64,000 nt of DNA from an uncultured Oscillospiraceae bacterium (GCA_934645175.1 CAKUDE010000002.1:1-64000); one strand, 5' to 3'; shown: positions 1 to 9,203, counted from the first letter of the stretch. Program-made: numbers and translations. The notes: generated from the letters alone by a model not told the origin.

Positions 1-1379
1 TCATTGCGGTGATCGCCATTCTGGCCGCCGTCCTGATCCCGACCTTCATCAATCTGACCAAAAAAGCCAACGAGTCGGCGGACATCCAGGCCGTCCGGCA
101 GATGAACACGCAGCTTGCCATTAACGAAGTGACGAAGGGCAAGTCCATCACAGAGGTGCACGCGGCACTGAAGTCCGGCGGTATGGACACCGAGAACTAC
201 ACGCCTCTCGTCGAAGGACACTACTTTTTCTGGGACAGCGAGCTGAACCGCGTTTTGTACGTGGATGCAGACAATAAGGTTCTTTACCCGGAGGAATATA
301 AGAACACAACATACCAAAAGGGTCAACGCCTCTCGCTGAACGGCAAGATCGGCACGACGGAAGTAAAACCTGGGAATGATGGTGTTTATACCATTTCCAC
401 CGCTGAGGAGCTTTACTGGCTTTCGGAGCAAAACCGCAACAAAGTGTTGAATGCTGTCGAAATTAAGTTCAACGTTGCTGAAATCGACCTGAAGGGCGCG
501 GATATCGGCTTCCAATTCAGTAATACTGATGGCAATGCGCTCGCGTGTTCGATCGAAGGTCAAGACGGTGGCACCACGCTCTATGGCCTTGCGCAGATTA
601 CAAAAGCTTACACCGGAGAGGTCAAAGACAATCAGGGCAAGGACTATGCATCCGGATTTGTACAGCTCGTCGAGGGCAACGTAGCTCTCACCGTCAAGAA
701 TCTCACGATTGCAAACTCGACGGTTGGCAATTTGGAAATCGGCGGCGTCGGTGCGGTTGTCGGTAAAAGTCAAGCAAAATGGCCTGTTGGTACGGCTGTA
801 TATCCTACGATTACGCTTGAAAATGTGACGGTTAAGAATTCTGTTATCAACGGCAAAAATAAGGTCGGCGGTCTGATCGGCAACGTCGGCAGCACAGTGC
901 TTACAATTAAAGGTTGCAAGGTCGAGAATGTCACCGTCAACTGCTCCGAGGGCCAGGGTGGCAAGGCAATCGGCGCGATTTATGGCTCAAAGTCTTCCCT
1001 GACCATCGACAAGAAGTTTTCGAGCTGGGTCGAGAACTCAACCGTGAACCTCGTGAAGGGCGCGGTCGAGCGCGATACCAAGACGGCGGCTACGGATTAT
1101 ACTGTCAATGATGCTAAGATTGAAATTGCTGCCGGCACGCTGCTTGTCCGGAAGTATAATGTGAATAAAGACACCGGCGCGCTCGAGGAAGCTAAAGAAT
1201 ACAGAATGTTCAATCAGAACGCGTATATGTCTGTTGAAGCAACGAACTGCGGCAGTGATTTTACTTTCACAATAGGCGATAAAAAGCAAAGTGTCACCTT
1301 GGCAAATTGTGACGGAGACAGCAAATACGCAGAAGATAACGAAAACAAACTCCTCCCCTGCTGGATCGTCACCGAATAA
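1..1379 (+). CDS. Prepilin-like secreted protein with GLUG-type repeats (5' end outside window)
   Basis: The frame is open from the window edge and begins inside a type IV prepilin N-terminal helix: the residues IAVIAILAAVLIPTF are almost the same as those of the pilin at 49284. The KKGFT cleavage site and true start lie upstream of base 1. After the helix comes about 440 residues of a large, probably extracellular domain. Around residues 210-300 it has glycine-rich segments such as GGVGAVVG and GGLIGNVG separated by ENVTVKNS-like strands, which look like GLUG repeats of surface proteins. It is much larger than a normal pilin, so it may be a minor pilin or a pseudopilin-anchored surface protein. 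No pilus assembly genes are seen next to it. A good terminator follows the stop. Prepilin class is well supported; the role is not known. Confidence 0.7.
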   Translation, partial: IAVIAILAAVLIPTFINLTKKANESADIQAVRQMNTQLAINEVTKGKSITEVHAALKSGGMDTENYTPLVEGHYFFWDSELNRVLYVDADNKVLYPEEYKNTTYQKGQRLSLNGKIGTTEVKPGNDGVYTISTAEELYWLSEQNRNKVLNAVEIKFNVAEIDLKGADIGFQFSNTDGNALACSIEGQDGGTTLYGLAQITKAYTGEVKDNQGKDYASGFVQLVEGNVALTVKNLTIANSTVGNLEIGGVGAVVGKSQAKWPVGTAVYPTITLENVTVKNSVINGKNKVGGLIGNVGSTVLTIKGCKVENVTVNCSEGQGGKAIGAIYGSKSSLTIDKKFSSWVENSTVNLVKGAVERDTKTAATDYTVNDAKIEIAAGTLLVRKYNVNKDTGALEEAKEYRMFNQNAYMSVEATNCGSDFTFTIGDKKQSVTLANCDGDSKYAEDNENKLLPCWIVTE

Positions 1380-1443
1380 TCCACTCCAAACCTGATCCCG
1401 GGCGTCCCTTTTCTCTACTCCTGCCCGGTGGTTCCGAAGCCTT

Positions 1444-1474
1444 CGCACCCTCCCATTCGGGAGGGTGCGTTTTT
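1444..1474 (+). terminator. Rho-independent terminator after the prepilin-like gene
   Basis: An 11-bp perfect stem (CGCACCCTCCC / GGGAGGGTGCG) with an ATTC loop is followed directly by five T residues, 65 bases after the stop codon. Confidence 0.9.
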
Positions 1475-1492
1475 ATGCCGCTGCGCCCCTAT

Positions 1493-1726
1493 GTCATTGC
1501 GAGGAGGGCGCAGCCCGACGCGGCGTGTCTGTTATTTGTCATTGCGAGGAGCGGAGCGACGTGGCAATCTAATGTGGGATTTGACAGGAGATTGCCACGA
1601 CCCCTTCGGGGTCTCGCAATGACAAGTATCGATGCGCAAGATTGCCACGGGCGGCAAAGCCGCCCTCGCAATGACAGTAAACACACAAGATTGCCACGAC
1701 TTGCTGGCGCAAGTCTCGCAATGACA
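1493..1726. repeat. Dispersed REP/MITE-like repeat cluster 1
   Basis: Several units of the family that recurs through the window. Left ends read GTCATTGCGAGGA and GGCAATCT, right ends AGATTGCCACG and CTCGCAATGACA. The small inner hairpins differ from unit to unit: GACCCC/GGGGTC, GGGCGGC/GCCGCCC and GACTTGC/GCAAGTC. Small open frames through here are repeat artefacts. Confidence 0.9.
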
Positions 1727-1732
1727 GAAAAG

Positions 1733-1797
1733 GCCCCCTTGCACAGGGGAGGCCTTTCGCCTTCGGCGCTCTTGCGGCGGCAGAAATGAGGGGGCCT
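1733..1797. repeat. Second-family hairpin repeat (CCCCC/GGGGG type)
   Basis: The outer arms AGGCCCCC and GGGGGCCT pair perfectly, and inside them are smaller hairpins (AAAGGC...GCCTTT and CGCCTTCGGCG). Related G/C-block hairpins occur at about 13006 and 47237. It lies just before the glyQS promoter and may also end upstream transcripts. Confidence 0.55.
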
Positions 1798-1801
1798 GCG
1801 C

Positions 1802-1830
1802 TTGACTTTGCGCAGCAGAGGTGATAAAAT
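1802..1830 (+). promoter_or_regulatory. Sigma-A promoter of glyQS
   Basis: TTGACT, 17-base spacer, TAAAAT. The start codon is about 30 bases downstream, so there is no room for a T-box leader, which is often found before glyQS in Firmicutes. Confidence 0.8.
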
Positions 1831-1861
1831 AGCTTGTAAAACCGAAAACGGAGGCGTTTTT

Positions 1862-3295
1862 ATGCTGAAAAATACCGAAAAAACGATGGACAAGCTCGTT
1901 GCGCTGTGCAAAAACCGCGGCTTCGTGTTCGCAGGCTCCGAAATCTACGGCGGTCTGGCAAACACCTGGGACTACGGCCCGCTCGGCGTGGAGCTGAAAA
2001 ACAATATCAAGCGCGCCTGGTGGAAGAAATTCGTCCAGGAGAACCCCTATAACGTCGGTCTGGACTCCGCCATTCTCATGAACCCGCAGACCTGGGTTGC
2101 CTCCGGTCATCTGGGCGGCTTCTCCGACCCGCTGATGGACTGCCGCGAGTGCCACGAGCGCTTCCGCGCCGACAAGCTCATCGAGGACTTCTACGCCGCC
2201 GCCGGAACCGAGCCGGAAAAGCCCATCGATACCATGACCAACGCCGAGATGAAGGCGTTTATCGACGAGCATAACATCGCCTGCCCCACCTGCGGCAAGC
2301 ATAATTTTACCGACATCCGTCAGTTTAACCTGATGTTCAAAACCTTCCAGGGCGTCACCGAGGACGCCAAAAACACCGTCTATCTCCGTCCGGAGACCGC
2401 GCAGGGCATTTTCGTCAACTTTACGAACGTCCAGCGCACCACGCGCCGCAAGCTGCCGTTCGGCATCGGTCAGATCGGTAAGTCCTTCCGCAACGAAATC
2501 ACGCCGGGCAACTTTATCTTCCGCGTGCGCGAGTTTGAGCAGATGGAGCTGGAGTTCTTCTGCGAGCCGAACACCGACCTCGAGTGGTTCGCCTACTGGC
2601 GCGGCTTCTGCAAGCAGTGGCTGCTCAGCCTCGGCATGAAGGAGGAGAATCTCCGCCTGCGCGACCACGACCCCGAGGAGCTGTGCTTCTATTCCAAGGC
2701 GACGACGGACTTCGAGTTCCTGTTCCCCTTCGGCTGGGGCGAGCTGTGGGGCGTGGCCGACCGCACCGACTACGACCTGACGCAGCATCAGAATACCTCC
2801 GGGAAGGACCTGACCTATTTCGATCAGGAGAAGAACGCGCGCTATATCCCCTATGTCATCGAGCCGTCGCTCGGTGTGGAGCGCAGCTTCCTGGCGTTCC
2901 TTGCCGACGCCTATGACGAGGAGGTCGTCGGGCAGGACAAGAGCGGCAAGGACGACGTGCGCGTCGTGCTGCGTCTGCACCCGGCGCTCGCGCCCTTCAA
3001 GGCGGCGGTGCTGCCGCTGTCGAAAAAGCTCTCGCCCGCAGCCGAGGAGATCTACCGCGACCTGCAGAAGGATTTTATGGTCGATTTCGACGATGCCGGC
3101 TCCATCGGCAAGCGCTATCGCCGCGAGGACGAGATCGGTACGCCGCTGTGCATTACCGTCGATTTTGAGACCGTCGGCGACGAGAATACCCCGGCGGACC
3201 ACGCCGTCACCGTCCGCGACCGCGATACGATGCAGCAGGTGCGCATCCCGATTGCGCAGCTGAAGCGGTACCTGACGGAAAAGCTCGCTTTTTAA
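1862..3295 (+). CDS. glyQS: Glycyl-tRNA synthetase (single-chain, class II)
   Basis: Charges tRNA-Gly with glycine in the cytoplasm. The 477-residue length fits the homodimeric bacterial/archaeal-type enzyme rather than the two-subunit GlyQ/GlyS form. Visible features are the N-terminal GSEIYGG and DYGPLG segment, two CxxC pairs typical of a zinc-binding insertion (CREC and CPTC), class II motif 2 around [11 protein letters not shown] and motif 3 around EPSLGVERS, then an anticodon-binding C-terminal domain. ATG 1862 was chosen because GGAGG lies eight bases upstream; the frame stays open further upstream but has no ribosome site there. Transketolase genes follow after 14 bases, so co-transcription is likely. 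Confidence 0.96.
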   Translation: MLKNTEKTMDKLVALCKNRGFVFAGSEIYGGLANTWDYGPLGVELKNNIKRAWWKKFVQENPYNVGLDSAILMNPQTWVASGHLGGFSDPLMDCRECHERFRADKLIEDFYAAAGTEPEKPIDTMTNAEMKAFIDEHNIACPTCGKHNFTDIRQFNLMFKTFQGVTEDAKNTVYLRPETAQGIFVNFTNVQRTTRRKLPFGIGQIGKSFRNEITPGNFIFRVREFEQMELEFFCEPNTDLEWFAYWRGFCKQWLLSLGMKEENLRLRDHDPEELCFYSKATTDFEFLFPFGWGELWGVADRTDYDLTQHQNTSGKDLTYFDQEKNARYIPYVIEPSLGVERSFLAFLADAYDEEVVGQDKSGKDDVRVVLRLHPALAPFKAAVLPLSKKLSPAAEEIYRDLQKDFMVDFDDAGSIGKRYRREDEIGTPLCITVDFETVGDENTPADHAVTVRDRDTMQQVRIPIAQLKRYLTEKLAF

Positions 3296-3309
3296 ATAAG
3301 GAGGAAGTC

Positions 3310-4155
3310 ATGGAAAAGCAGAACACGGCACAGCTTGCGCTCACCGCCGCCCGCGCAAGGCTTCTCGGCATGGAGATGGTTCACACCGCCGCCTCCGGCC
3401 ATATCGGCGGCAGCCTCTCGGCGATGGACGTCATCACTACGCTGTATTTTAACGTAATGAATGTCGATCCGCAGCAGCCGCAGTGGGCGGATCGCGACCG
3501 CTTCGTCCTGTCGAAGGGCCACTGCACCCCGGCGCTTTATCCCGTGCTGGCGCTGCGCGGTTTCTTCCCGCTCGACGACCTGAAGCTCTTCCGCTCCATC
3601 CGGGGGCACTATTCCGGCCACGCCGAAATGCGCCATGTGCCGGGCGTGGATATGTCCACCGGCTCTCTGGGGCAGGGCATCAGCGCCGCCGTCGGTATGG
3701 CGCTGGCGGGTAAGCTCGATCATAAGGACTACCGCGTCTATACCGTCCTGGGCGACGGCGAGATCGCCGAAGGTCAGGTCTGGGAGGCGGCCATGTCCGC
3801 CGCAAAGTATGCACTGGATAACCTGTGCGCCATTGTGGACGTCAACGGCCTTCAGATTGACGGCGCAACGAAGGACGTCATGCCCTCCGAGCCGCTCGAT
3901 GCGAAGTTTGCCGCCTTTGGCTGGAATGTGATTCATGTGGACGGCCACGACTACGCGAAGCTCCTCGATGCGTTTGCCGCCGCCGCGCAGTGCAAGGGCA
4001 AGCCCACCGTCCTTCTGGCAAAGACCGTCAAGGGCAAGGGCGTGAGCTTCATGGAAAATAACGCCGGCTGGCACGGCAAGGCCCCCAACGACGAGCAGTT
4101 TGCCGCCGCAAGGGCCGAGCTGGAAGCGAAGATCGCGGAACTGGAGGGCAAGTAA
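3310..4155 (+). CDS. Transketolase, N-terminal (TPP-binding) subunit
   Basis: One half of a split transketolase of the non-oxidative pentose phosphate pathway, which moves two-carbon units between sugar phosphates. The 281 residues carry the N-terminal thiamine-diphosphate module: SGHIGGSLSAMD near the start, SKGHCTPALYPVLA, and the cofactor/Mg motif LGDGEIAEGQVWEA followed by DVNGLQIDG. The start has a strong AAGGAGG site. The partner subunit begins one base after the stop (TAATATG), so the two chains are made together. Split transketolases are common in Clostridia and archaea. A DXS-like role is less likely given the length and partner. Confidence 0.93.
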   Translation: MEKQNTAQLALTAARARLLGMEMVHTAASGHIGGSLSAMDVITTLYFNVMNVDPQQPQWADRDRFVLSKGHCTPALYPVLALRGFFPLDDLKLFRSIRGHYSGHAEMRHVPGVDMSTGSLGQGISAAVGMALAGKLDHKDYRVYTVLGDGEIAEGQVWEAAMSAAKYALDNLCAIVDVNGLQIDGATKDVMPSEPLDAKFAAFGWNVIHVDGHDYAKLLDAFAAAAQCKGKPTVLLAKTVKGKGVSFMENNAGWHGKAPNDEQFAAARAELEAKIAELEGK

Positions 4156-4156
4156 T

Positions 4157-5101
4157 ATGGCAGATAAAATTGCAACCCGTAACGCCTACGGCGAGGCGCT
4201 GGTCGAATTCGCCGAGCAGTACCCGAAGCTGGTCGTTTTCGACGCCGACCTTGCCGGTGCGACGATGAGCAAATTCTTCGCCGCAAAATATCCGGAGCGC
4301 TTCTTCGATATGGGCATCGCCGAGTGCAACATGACCGGCGTCGCCGCCGGCATGGCCGCGTGCGGCTATCTGCCCTTCACGAACACCTTCGCCATGTTCG
4401 CCGCCGGCCGCGCCTATGAGCAGGTGCGCAATTCCGTGGCGTATCCGCGCCTGAATGTCAAGGTCGTCGGTTCGCACGGCGGTCTGTCCGTCGGCGAGGA
4501 CGGCGCGACGCACCAGTGCATTGAGGATTTCGCACTCATGCGCGCCATTCCCGGGATGATGGTGCTCTGCCCCTGCGACGGCTATGAGATGCGCCTGGCG
4601 GTCAAGGCGCTGCTGGACTACGACGGCCCTGCCTATATGCGTCTGGGCCGCTCGGCGGTCGAGGTCGTTACCGACCGTGTCGAGGGCTACAAATTTGAGC
4701 TGGGCAAGGGCGTCGTCCTTGCGGACGGCTCGGACGTTACCGTCGTGGCCGTGGGTCTGATGGTGCAGGTCGCGCTTCAGGCGCGCGAGGAGATGGCCAA
4801 GGAGGGCGTTTCCGTCCGCGTGATCGATATGCATACCATTAAGCCGCTCGACGGCGCGCTGATTGAACAGGCCGTGCGCGAGACCGGCTGCATCGTGACC
4901 TCCGAGGAGCATAACGTCATCGGCGGTCTGGGCGGCGCGGTTGCGGAATATGTCGCGGAGCACTGCCCCGCGCCTGTGATTCGTCACGGCGTGGCGGACG
5001 ATTTCGGCCGCAGCGGCAAGGCCGCCGAGGTGCTCGACGCTTATGGGCTGAACGTTGGCGGCCTGTGCGAAAAAATCCGTCTTGCGCTGAAGAAAAAATA
5101 A
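4157..5101 (+). CDS. Transketolase, C-terminal subunit
   Basis: Second half of the split transketolase. The 314 residues comprise the pyrimidine-binding domain (residues ~5-170) and the C-terminal transketolase domain (~185-310). The catalytic glutamate that activates the cofactor lies in FDMGIAECNMTGVAAGMA, and the strand GSHGGLSVGEDGATHQ is typical of the family. ATG 4157 is one base after the stop of the N-terminal subunit, with GGAGGG overlapping the end of that gene. Three genes (glyQS and both subunits) appear to form one transcript that ends in a repeat-filled gap without an obvious terminator. Confidence 0.93.
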   Translation: MADKIATRNAYGEALVEFAEQYPKLVVFDADLAGATMSKFFAAKYPERFFDMGIAECNMTGVAAGMAACGYLPFTNTFAMFAAGRAYEQVRNSVAYPRLNVKVVGSHGGLSVGEDGATHQCIEDFALMRAIPGMMVLCPCDGYEMRLAVKALLDYDGPAYMRLGRSAVEVVTDRVEGYKFELGKGVVLADGSDVTVVAVGLMVQVALQAREEMAKEGVSVRVIDMHTIKPLDGALIEQAVRETGCIVTSEEHNVIGGLGGAVAEYVAEHCPAPVIRHGVADDFGRSGKAAEVLDAYGLNVGGLCEKIRLALKKK

Positions 5102-5146
5102 ACCCGGAACCGCCGACCGATACCCGACGCGATAGTTCCGCTCTGT

Positions 5147-5312
5147 GTCATTGCGAGGAGCGGAGCGACGTCCTTCCCCCGTGTCATTGCGAGGAGCGAA
5201 GCGACGCGGCAATCTAATGCAAAGACTTGCAAAAGATTGCCACGGCCACTGGCGTGGCCTCGCAATGACAGGCGTCTTGAGGTTGCTGCGATCCCTTCGG
5301 GGTCTCGCAATG
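5147..5312. repeat. Dispersed REP/MITE-like repeat cluster 2
   Basis: Two left ends (GTCATTGCGAGGAGCGGAGC and a GCGAAGC variant), a GGCAATCT/AGATTGCC-type centre with an AATGCAAAGACTTGCAA spacer, then GGCC and GACCCC-type right halves ending CTCGCAATG. It fills most of the gap before the GNAT gene. Confidence 0.9.
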
Positions 5313-5390
5313 CCTGTATTTTTTCACACACTTCACGGAAATCCGCTCTTTTTCGAGGGCGGGTTCCGCAGTTATGGAGGAAAATATACC

Positions 5391-5834
5391 ATGTTTCGAC
5401 CCGTTACGCCGCAGGATCGGCCGATCCTGGCGGCCATGTTCGCCGAGTTCTATGCAAGCAGCGCCGTGCTGCACCCGATTCCCGCGGAATACCACGAGGC
5501 CGCGTTGGACGATCTGTTTCGCGAGGGCTCCACGCAGCGCTGCCTGATCGCCGAGCAGGACGGCCGCGCCGTCGGCTACGGCCTTCTGTCGCTGAAATAC
5601 TCCCACGAGGCCGGCGGCCCGGAGCTTTGGGCCGAGGAGCTGTATCTGCGCGAGGGACACCGCGGCTGCGGTCTCGGCAGCGAGTTCTTCCGCCTGCTGC
5701 CCACGCTGGCGCGGCGCGAGGGCTGCCGCCGCATCCGTCTTGAGGTCGAGCCGGATAATACCCGCGCCCGCGCGTTGTATCTGCGCTGCGGCTATACCAT
5801 GCTCGGCTATGACCAGATGGTGACGGCGCTATGA
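5391..5834 (+). CDS. GNAT-family N-acetyltransferase
   Basis: A 147-residue acetyl-CoA-dependent acetyltransferase of unknown substrate. It has the GNAT fold order: N-terminal FRPVTPQDRPIL strand-helix, the AVGYGLLSLKY strand, motif A in EELYLREGHRGCGLGSEFF (the acetyl-CoA pyrophosphate loop), and the C-terminal RIRLEVEPDNTRARALYLRCGY segment. ATG 5391 is chosen for its GGAGG at 5377; the open frame upstream runs through repeats and is not coding. The stop overlaps the start of the cysteine desulfurase gene by four bases (ATGA), so the pair is translationally coupled. Whether the two proteins share a process is not known. Confidence 0.88.
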   Translation: MFRPVTPQDRPILAAMFAEFYASSAVLHPIPAEYHEAALDDLFREGSTQRCLIAEQDGRAVGYGLLSLKYSHEAGGPELWAEELYLREGHRGCGLGSEFFRLLPTLARREGCRRIRLEVEPDNTRARALYLRCGYTMLGYDQMVTAL

Positions 5835-6946
5835 TCTACCTGGACAATGCCGCCACGACCCGCCCCTGTGCCGAGGCCGTGGCCGCCGCGAACGAAGCGA
5901 TGCAGACCCTCTGGGGCAATCCCAGCTCCCTGCATAAGCTGGGAGTGGATGCCGCGCGGCTGCTGCGCCGCTGCCGCGAAAGCGTAGCGCAGGCAATGGG
6001 CTCCGAGCCGGAGCACGTTTTCTTTACCTCCGGCGGCACGGAGGCCGATAACTGGGCCATTTCCGCCGCTGCCGAGCGTATGGGCAAGCGCGGCCGGCAT
6101 ATCGTCACCACCGCCGTGGAGCATGAAGCCGTGCTGCGGCCAATGGAGCGGCTGGAACGGCAGGGCTTTGAGGTCACTTATCTGCGGCCGGATGCCCTCG
6201 GGCGCATCACGCTGGCCGATCTGCAAAATGCGCTGCGGAGCGACACGGTGCTTGTGAGCATCATGATGGTCAATAATGAGACGGGAGCGGTCATGCCCAT
6301 CGAGAAAATGGCGCTGCTGACGCACCGTCTCAATCCCGATACGCTGTTTCATACCGATGCGGTGCAGGGCTTTTTCAAGGTTCCGTTCCGCGCCCGTACG
6401 CTTGGCGCGGATATGATTTCAGTCTCCGGCCATAAGATCCGAGCGGGTAAGGGCGTCGGCGCGCTGTACCTGCGGCGCGAGCTGCCCGGTCTGCTGCTCG
6501 GCGGCGGGCAGGAGCGCGGCCTGCGCAGCGGCACGGAGCCGATGCCGATGATCGCCGCCTTTGCCGCCGCCTGCGACGTGCAGCTTCCCCATCGCCGCAC
6601 TGCCATTCTGGAGCAGCAGCGCCTACGCGACCTGTGCCGTGAGTTGATCGCGCCCGTCGCGGGCGTTACGCTTCTCGGCGCGCAGGAGGCGCCGCATATT
6701 GTCAACCTCGCGGTTGCCGGGCTGCGCTCGCAGGGGCTGATTAACGCGCTGGCCGACCGGGGGATCTACGTCTCCGCCGGCTCCGCGTGCAGTAAGGGCC
6801 ACCGCAGCCATGTGCTGGAGGCAATGCGCGTCGCGCCGGAGCTGATCGACGGCTCGATCCGCATCTCGCTCGGTTCGGATACGACCGAGGCGGACATCCG
6901 CGCCTTTGCGGAGGCACTGCCGCAGGTCATTGCCGCTCTGCGATAA
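5831..6946 (+). CDS. Cysteine desulfurase (NifS/IscS family)
   Basis: PLP enzyme that takes sulfur from cysteine for Fe-S clusters, tRNA thiolation or related uses. The 371 residues start with MIYLDNAATTRP. The PLP lysine is in SVSGHKIRAGKGVG, preceded by HTDAVQGF, and the catalytic cysteine is in SAGSACSKGH on the mobile loop. Length and loop fit the NifS/IscS class rather than SufS. There is no IscU or tRNA thiolase gene beside it. In genomes with selenium-dependent molybdenum hydroxylases a NifS-like protein can also supply selenide or the equatorial sulfido ligand; that link is inference. It converges on the amino-acid ABC genes across a shared terminator. Confidence 0.92.
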   Translation: MIYLDNAATTRPCAEAVAAANEAMQTLWGNPSSLHKLGVDAARLLRRCRESVAQAMGSEPEHVFFTSGGTEADNWAISAAAERMGKRGRHIVTTAVEHEAVLRPMERLERQGFEVTYLRPDALGRITLADLQNALRSDTVLVSIMMVNNETGAVMPIEKMALLTHRLNPDTLFHTDAVQGFFKVPFRARTLGADMISVSGHKIRAGKGVGALYLRRELPGLLLGGGQERGLRSGTEPMPMIAAFAAACDVQLPHRRTAILEQQRLRDLCRELIAPVAGVTLLGAQEAPHIVNLAVAGLRSQGLINALADRGIYVSAGSACSKGHRSHVLEAMRVAPELIDGSIRISLGSDTTEADIRAFAEALPQVIAALR

Positions 6947-6952
6947 AATCGG

Positions 6953-6985
6953 ACGCGTCCCCGAAAACGCCGGGGACGCGTTTGT
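6953..6985. terminator. Bidirectional terminator between converging genes
   Basis: An 11-bp perfect stem ACGCGTCCCCG / CGGGGACGCGT with a seven-base loop. It is followed by TTTGT on the + strand, with an A-rich stretch on the other side serving the minus strand. It separates the cysteine desulfurase and glnQ-like genes. Confidence 0.8.
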
Positions 6986-7737
6986 CATACTTGGTCGGTA
7001 TTCAAAAATGTGCGAAGACGTTCCGTTTTCGGAGACAAAAACACCGAGTGCGCTCCGCCCTGCTCTGCGATGACGCCTGCATCCATAAAAAGCACGCGGT
7101 CGGAAACATCACGGGCAAAGCGCATCTCGTGCGTTACCACGATCATTGTCATTCGGCGCTCGGCAAGCGACCGGATGACGCGCAGAACCTCCCCCGTCAG
7201 CTCCGGATCCAGTGCCGAGGTCGGTTCGTCGAAGCATAAAATCTCCGGCTCCATTGCCAGTGCGCGCGCAATCGCAACACGCTGCTGCTGTCCGCCGGAC
7301 AGCTCGCAGGGGTAGCTTTCCGCTTTCCCGCCGAGTCCGACCTCCGAAAGCAGCGCCGCAGCGCGCCGGCGGTTTTCCTCCGGCTCCGTGCGGCGGACAA
7401 GCCCCGGCGCAAGCATCACGTTTTCCATTGCCGTATACTGGGGGAAAAGGTGGAATGACTGGAATACCAGCCCGAAATGCAGCCTGCGAATTCGCTGCCT
7501 CGTCTCTCGCCGTGTACTTTTTTCCGCAGCGTCAAATATCCGCTGTCCGCCGACGCTGATCGTTCCGCCGTCCGCAAGCTCGAGCAAGTTGAGACAGCGC
7601 AGCAGGGTGGTTTTTCCGCTCCCGGACGAGCCGATCACGGACAACACCTCCCCCTCCCTCATGTCGAATGAGATACCGCGCAGCACCTCGGTTTTTCCAA
7701 AGCGCTTCGTCAGGTTTGAAACTTCAAGAAATGCCAT
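6985..7737 (-). CDS. Polar amino-acid ABC transporter, ATP-binding protein (GlnQ-like)
   Basis: ATPase of an amino-acid importer; it acts on the cytoplasmic face with the permease encoded just upstream. The 250 residues show Walker [10 protein letters not shown] (~residues 38-46), the Q-loop [16 protein letters not shown] typical of the polar amino-acid family, signature [16 protein letters not shown], Walker [13 protein letters not shown] and the switch histidine in VVTHEM. The gene follows the permease after nine bases, in the order binding protein, permease, ATPase on the minus strand. Glutamine or another polar amino acid is the usual substrate; which one cannot be told from sequence. Confidence 0.94.
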   Translation of the reverse strand: MAFLEVSNLTKRFGKTEVLRGISFDMREGEVLSVIGSSGSGKTTLLRCLNLLELADGGTISVGGQRIFDAAEKSTRRETRQRIRRLHFGLVFQSFHLFPQYTAMENVMLAPGLVRRTEPEENRRRAAALLSEVGLGGKAESYPCELSGGQQQRVAIARALAMEPEILCFDEPTSALDPELTGEVLRVIRSLAERRMTMIVVTHEMRFARDVSDRVLFMDAGVIAEQGGAHSVFLSPKTERLRTFLNTDQV

Positions 7738-7746
7738 TTGTGCACC

Positions 7747-8406
7747 TCAGGATCGGATGTAAGCGAGCTTCCTCTCGATTTTTCCGAACAGCATCGTAAG
7801 AAGTCCGGAAAATCCCAGATAAAAAAGCCCGGTCATCAGCAGAGGCCAAAGGAGCCCCTTTGACTTGATAAATGCTTCTCCCGCCCAAATCAACTCATAG
7901 ACCGAAATCACGCGCGCGAGGGAGGTGTCCTTGACAAGTGTAATCACTTCGTTGCTCATTGGCGGAAGAATCCGCTTTACGACCTGTAACAGAATGACGC
8001 GGAAGAAGGTCTGGCGCCGCGTCAGCCCGAGCACCTGCCCTGCCTCTGCCTGCCCGACGGGAACGCTTTCAATGCCGCCGCGGTAGATTTCGGAGAAATA
8101 GCAGGCGTAGTTGAAGATGAATGCCGCGAGCACCGCAAGAAACCGCCCGCGGCCGCCGGTTCCCCAAATGTTGTTTCCGAAAAACAGCCCCGGACCGAAA
8201 TAGATTACGATCAGCTGGAGCATCAGGGGCGTACCGCGCACGATCCAGACGACAAGTCGGACGAAGGCGCGTAACCCCCGCAGGCGGCTCATGGAGCCGA
8301 AGGCGATCAGAAGTCCCAGCGGAAGCGCCCCGGCGAGTGTGAACGCAAAGATTTCCAGCGTTTTCAGAAAGCCCTCGCACAGCGAGGATAACACCTGTGC
8401 CAGCAT
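7747..8406 (-). CDS. Polar amino-acid ABC transporter, permease (HisM/GlnP-like)
   Basis: Inner-membrane permease of the importer. The 219 residues contain several hydrophobic spans (around residues 15-40, 55-75, 90-110, 185-205), the N-terminal TLEIFAFTLAGALPLGLLIA segment of the amino-acid permease family, and the coupling EAA-like loop (GQAEAGQVLGLTRRQTF ... ILLQVVKRILPP). It lies between the binding protein gene (five bases upstream) and the ATPase. A single permease suggests a homodimer. The charge-rich FGKIERKLAYIRS tail ends the protein on the cytoplasmic side, as in its relatives. Confidence 0.93.
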   Translation of the reverse strand: MLAQVLSSLCEGFLKTLEIFAFTLAGALPLGLLIAFGSMSRLRGLRAFVRLVVWIVRGTPLMLQLIVIYFGPGLFFGNNIWGTGGRGRFLAVLAAFIFNYACYFSEIYRGGIESVPVGQAEAGQVLGLTRRQTFFRVILLQVVKRILPPMSNEVITLVKDTSLARVISVYELIWAGEAFIKSKGLLWPLLMTGLFYLGFSGLLTMLFGKIERKLAYIRS

Positions 8407-8411
8407 TGCGG

Positions 8412-9203
8412 TTACCGGATTACGGCGTCCTGTACGCCGTATTTTTTTGCCGTCTCCTCAAGAGAGCCGTCGGCGGCGGCCTTTTTCCAAAACGCATGGA
8501 AGGCCTCCACGAGTGCGGAATTCCTTCGGAAGCCGACGACAAAGAATTCTTCGTCGTTGAGCTTCGGGCCGATGACAAGGCCGGCATAGGAGGTTTCCGG
8601 ACCAATCAGATTTCCTGCGAGGAGAAGATCAATCACGGCGGCATCCGCCGTTCCGGCAGCCACCTCCATGACGGCCTTGGTCTGGTCGCTCACCTCGATA
8701 TAGCTATAGCCGAGCGCGTCAAGCCGTGCCTTACCCGCCGATCCGACCTCCACCGCAAAATTCAGTGATTTCAGGTTCTCTATCGTCCGGTAGGTGTCGG
8801 CCCTGTCTGCCGGGAGAATGACGACCTGTGCGTTTTTGCAATATGCCTCGGAAACCCCCATCGCGGCGGAGACTTCGCCGTTGAGCGTCATACCGTTCCA
8901 GACGCAGTCGATGGTTCGGCTGTCCAGCTGAGTGCTTTTGGTGCCCCAGTCGATTACGACGAACTCGGCGGTTACGCCGAGGCTTTGCGCAAACGCCTTT
9001 GCCATATCCGCGTCGAAGCCGATCCATTCCTCCGAGCCGTCCTCGCGATAGTCCATGGGAGGATAGTCGGTAATGCCGACCACGAGCTTTCCGTTTTGTT
9101 TGACAAACGCAAGGTCATCCGACGGATGGCCGGAACAGCCCGCAAGGACGGCGCTCAGAATGAGCAGGACGACGGCGAGAACCGCAGCGATCAATTGTTT
9201 CAT
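8412..9203 (-). CDS. Amino-acid ABC transporter substrate-binding lipoprotein
   Basis: Captures the amino acid outside the membrane. The 263 residues start with a lipoprotein signal, a hydrophobic run ending LILSAVLAGC (lipobox, cysteine near residue 23). A SBP_bac_3 domain follows with the hallmark openings LVVGITDYPPMDY and WIGFDADMAKAFAQSLGV, then VDW-like VIDWGTKSTQLDSRTID. The start at 9203 is chosen because AGAGGAAAAG lies just upstream and it gives a normal signal peptide; the longer frame has no signal. First gene of the three-gene importer operon; a minus-strand promoter lies about 100 bases upstream. Confidence 0.92.
   Translation of the reverse strand: MKQLIAAVLAVVLLILSAVLAGCSGHPSDDLAFVKQNGKLVVGITDYPPMDYREDGSEEWIGFDADMAKAFAQSLGVTAEFVVIDWGTKSTQLDSRTIDCVWNGMTLNGEVSAAMGVSEAYCKNAQVVILPADRADTYRTIENLKSLNFAVEVGSAGKARLDALGYSYIEVSDQTKAVMEVAAGTADAAVIDLLLAGNLIGPETSYAGLVIGPKLNDEEFFVVGFRRNSALVEAFHAFWKKAAADGSLEETAKKYGVQDAVIR

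Noticed and set aside
1493..1726. CRISPR array
   Set aside because: Repeats are palindromic, differ in inner sequence, alternate orientation and have no regular unique spacers; no cas gene is present.
1802..1862. T-box riboswitch before glyQS (and before trpS at 43997-44040)
   Set aside because: Good promoters lie only about 30-40 bases before the start codons, leaving no room for a T-box.
1428..1911. Open frames on both strands in the repeat gap (proteins like [12 protein letters not shown] or CHCEERSDVAI types)
   Set aside because: They are translations of the dispersed repeat; the same peptides recur in every repeat gap in different frames, without ribosome sites.
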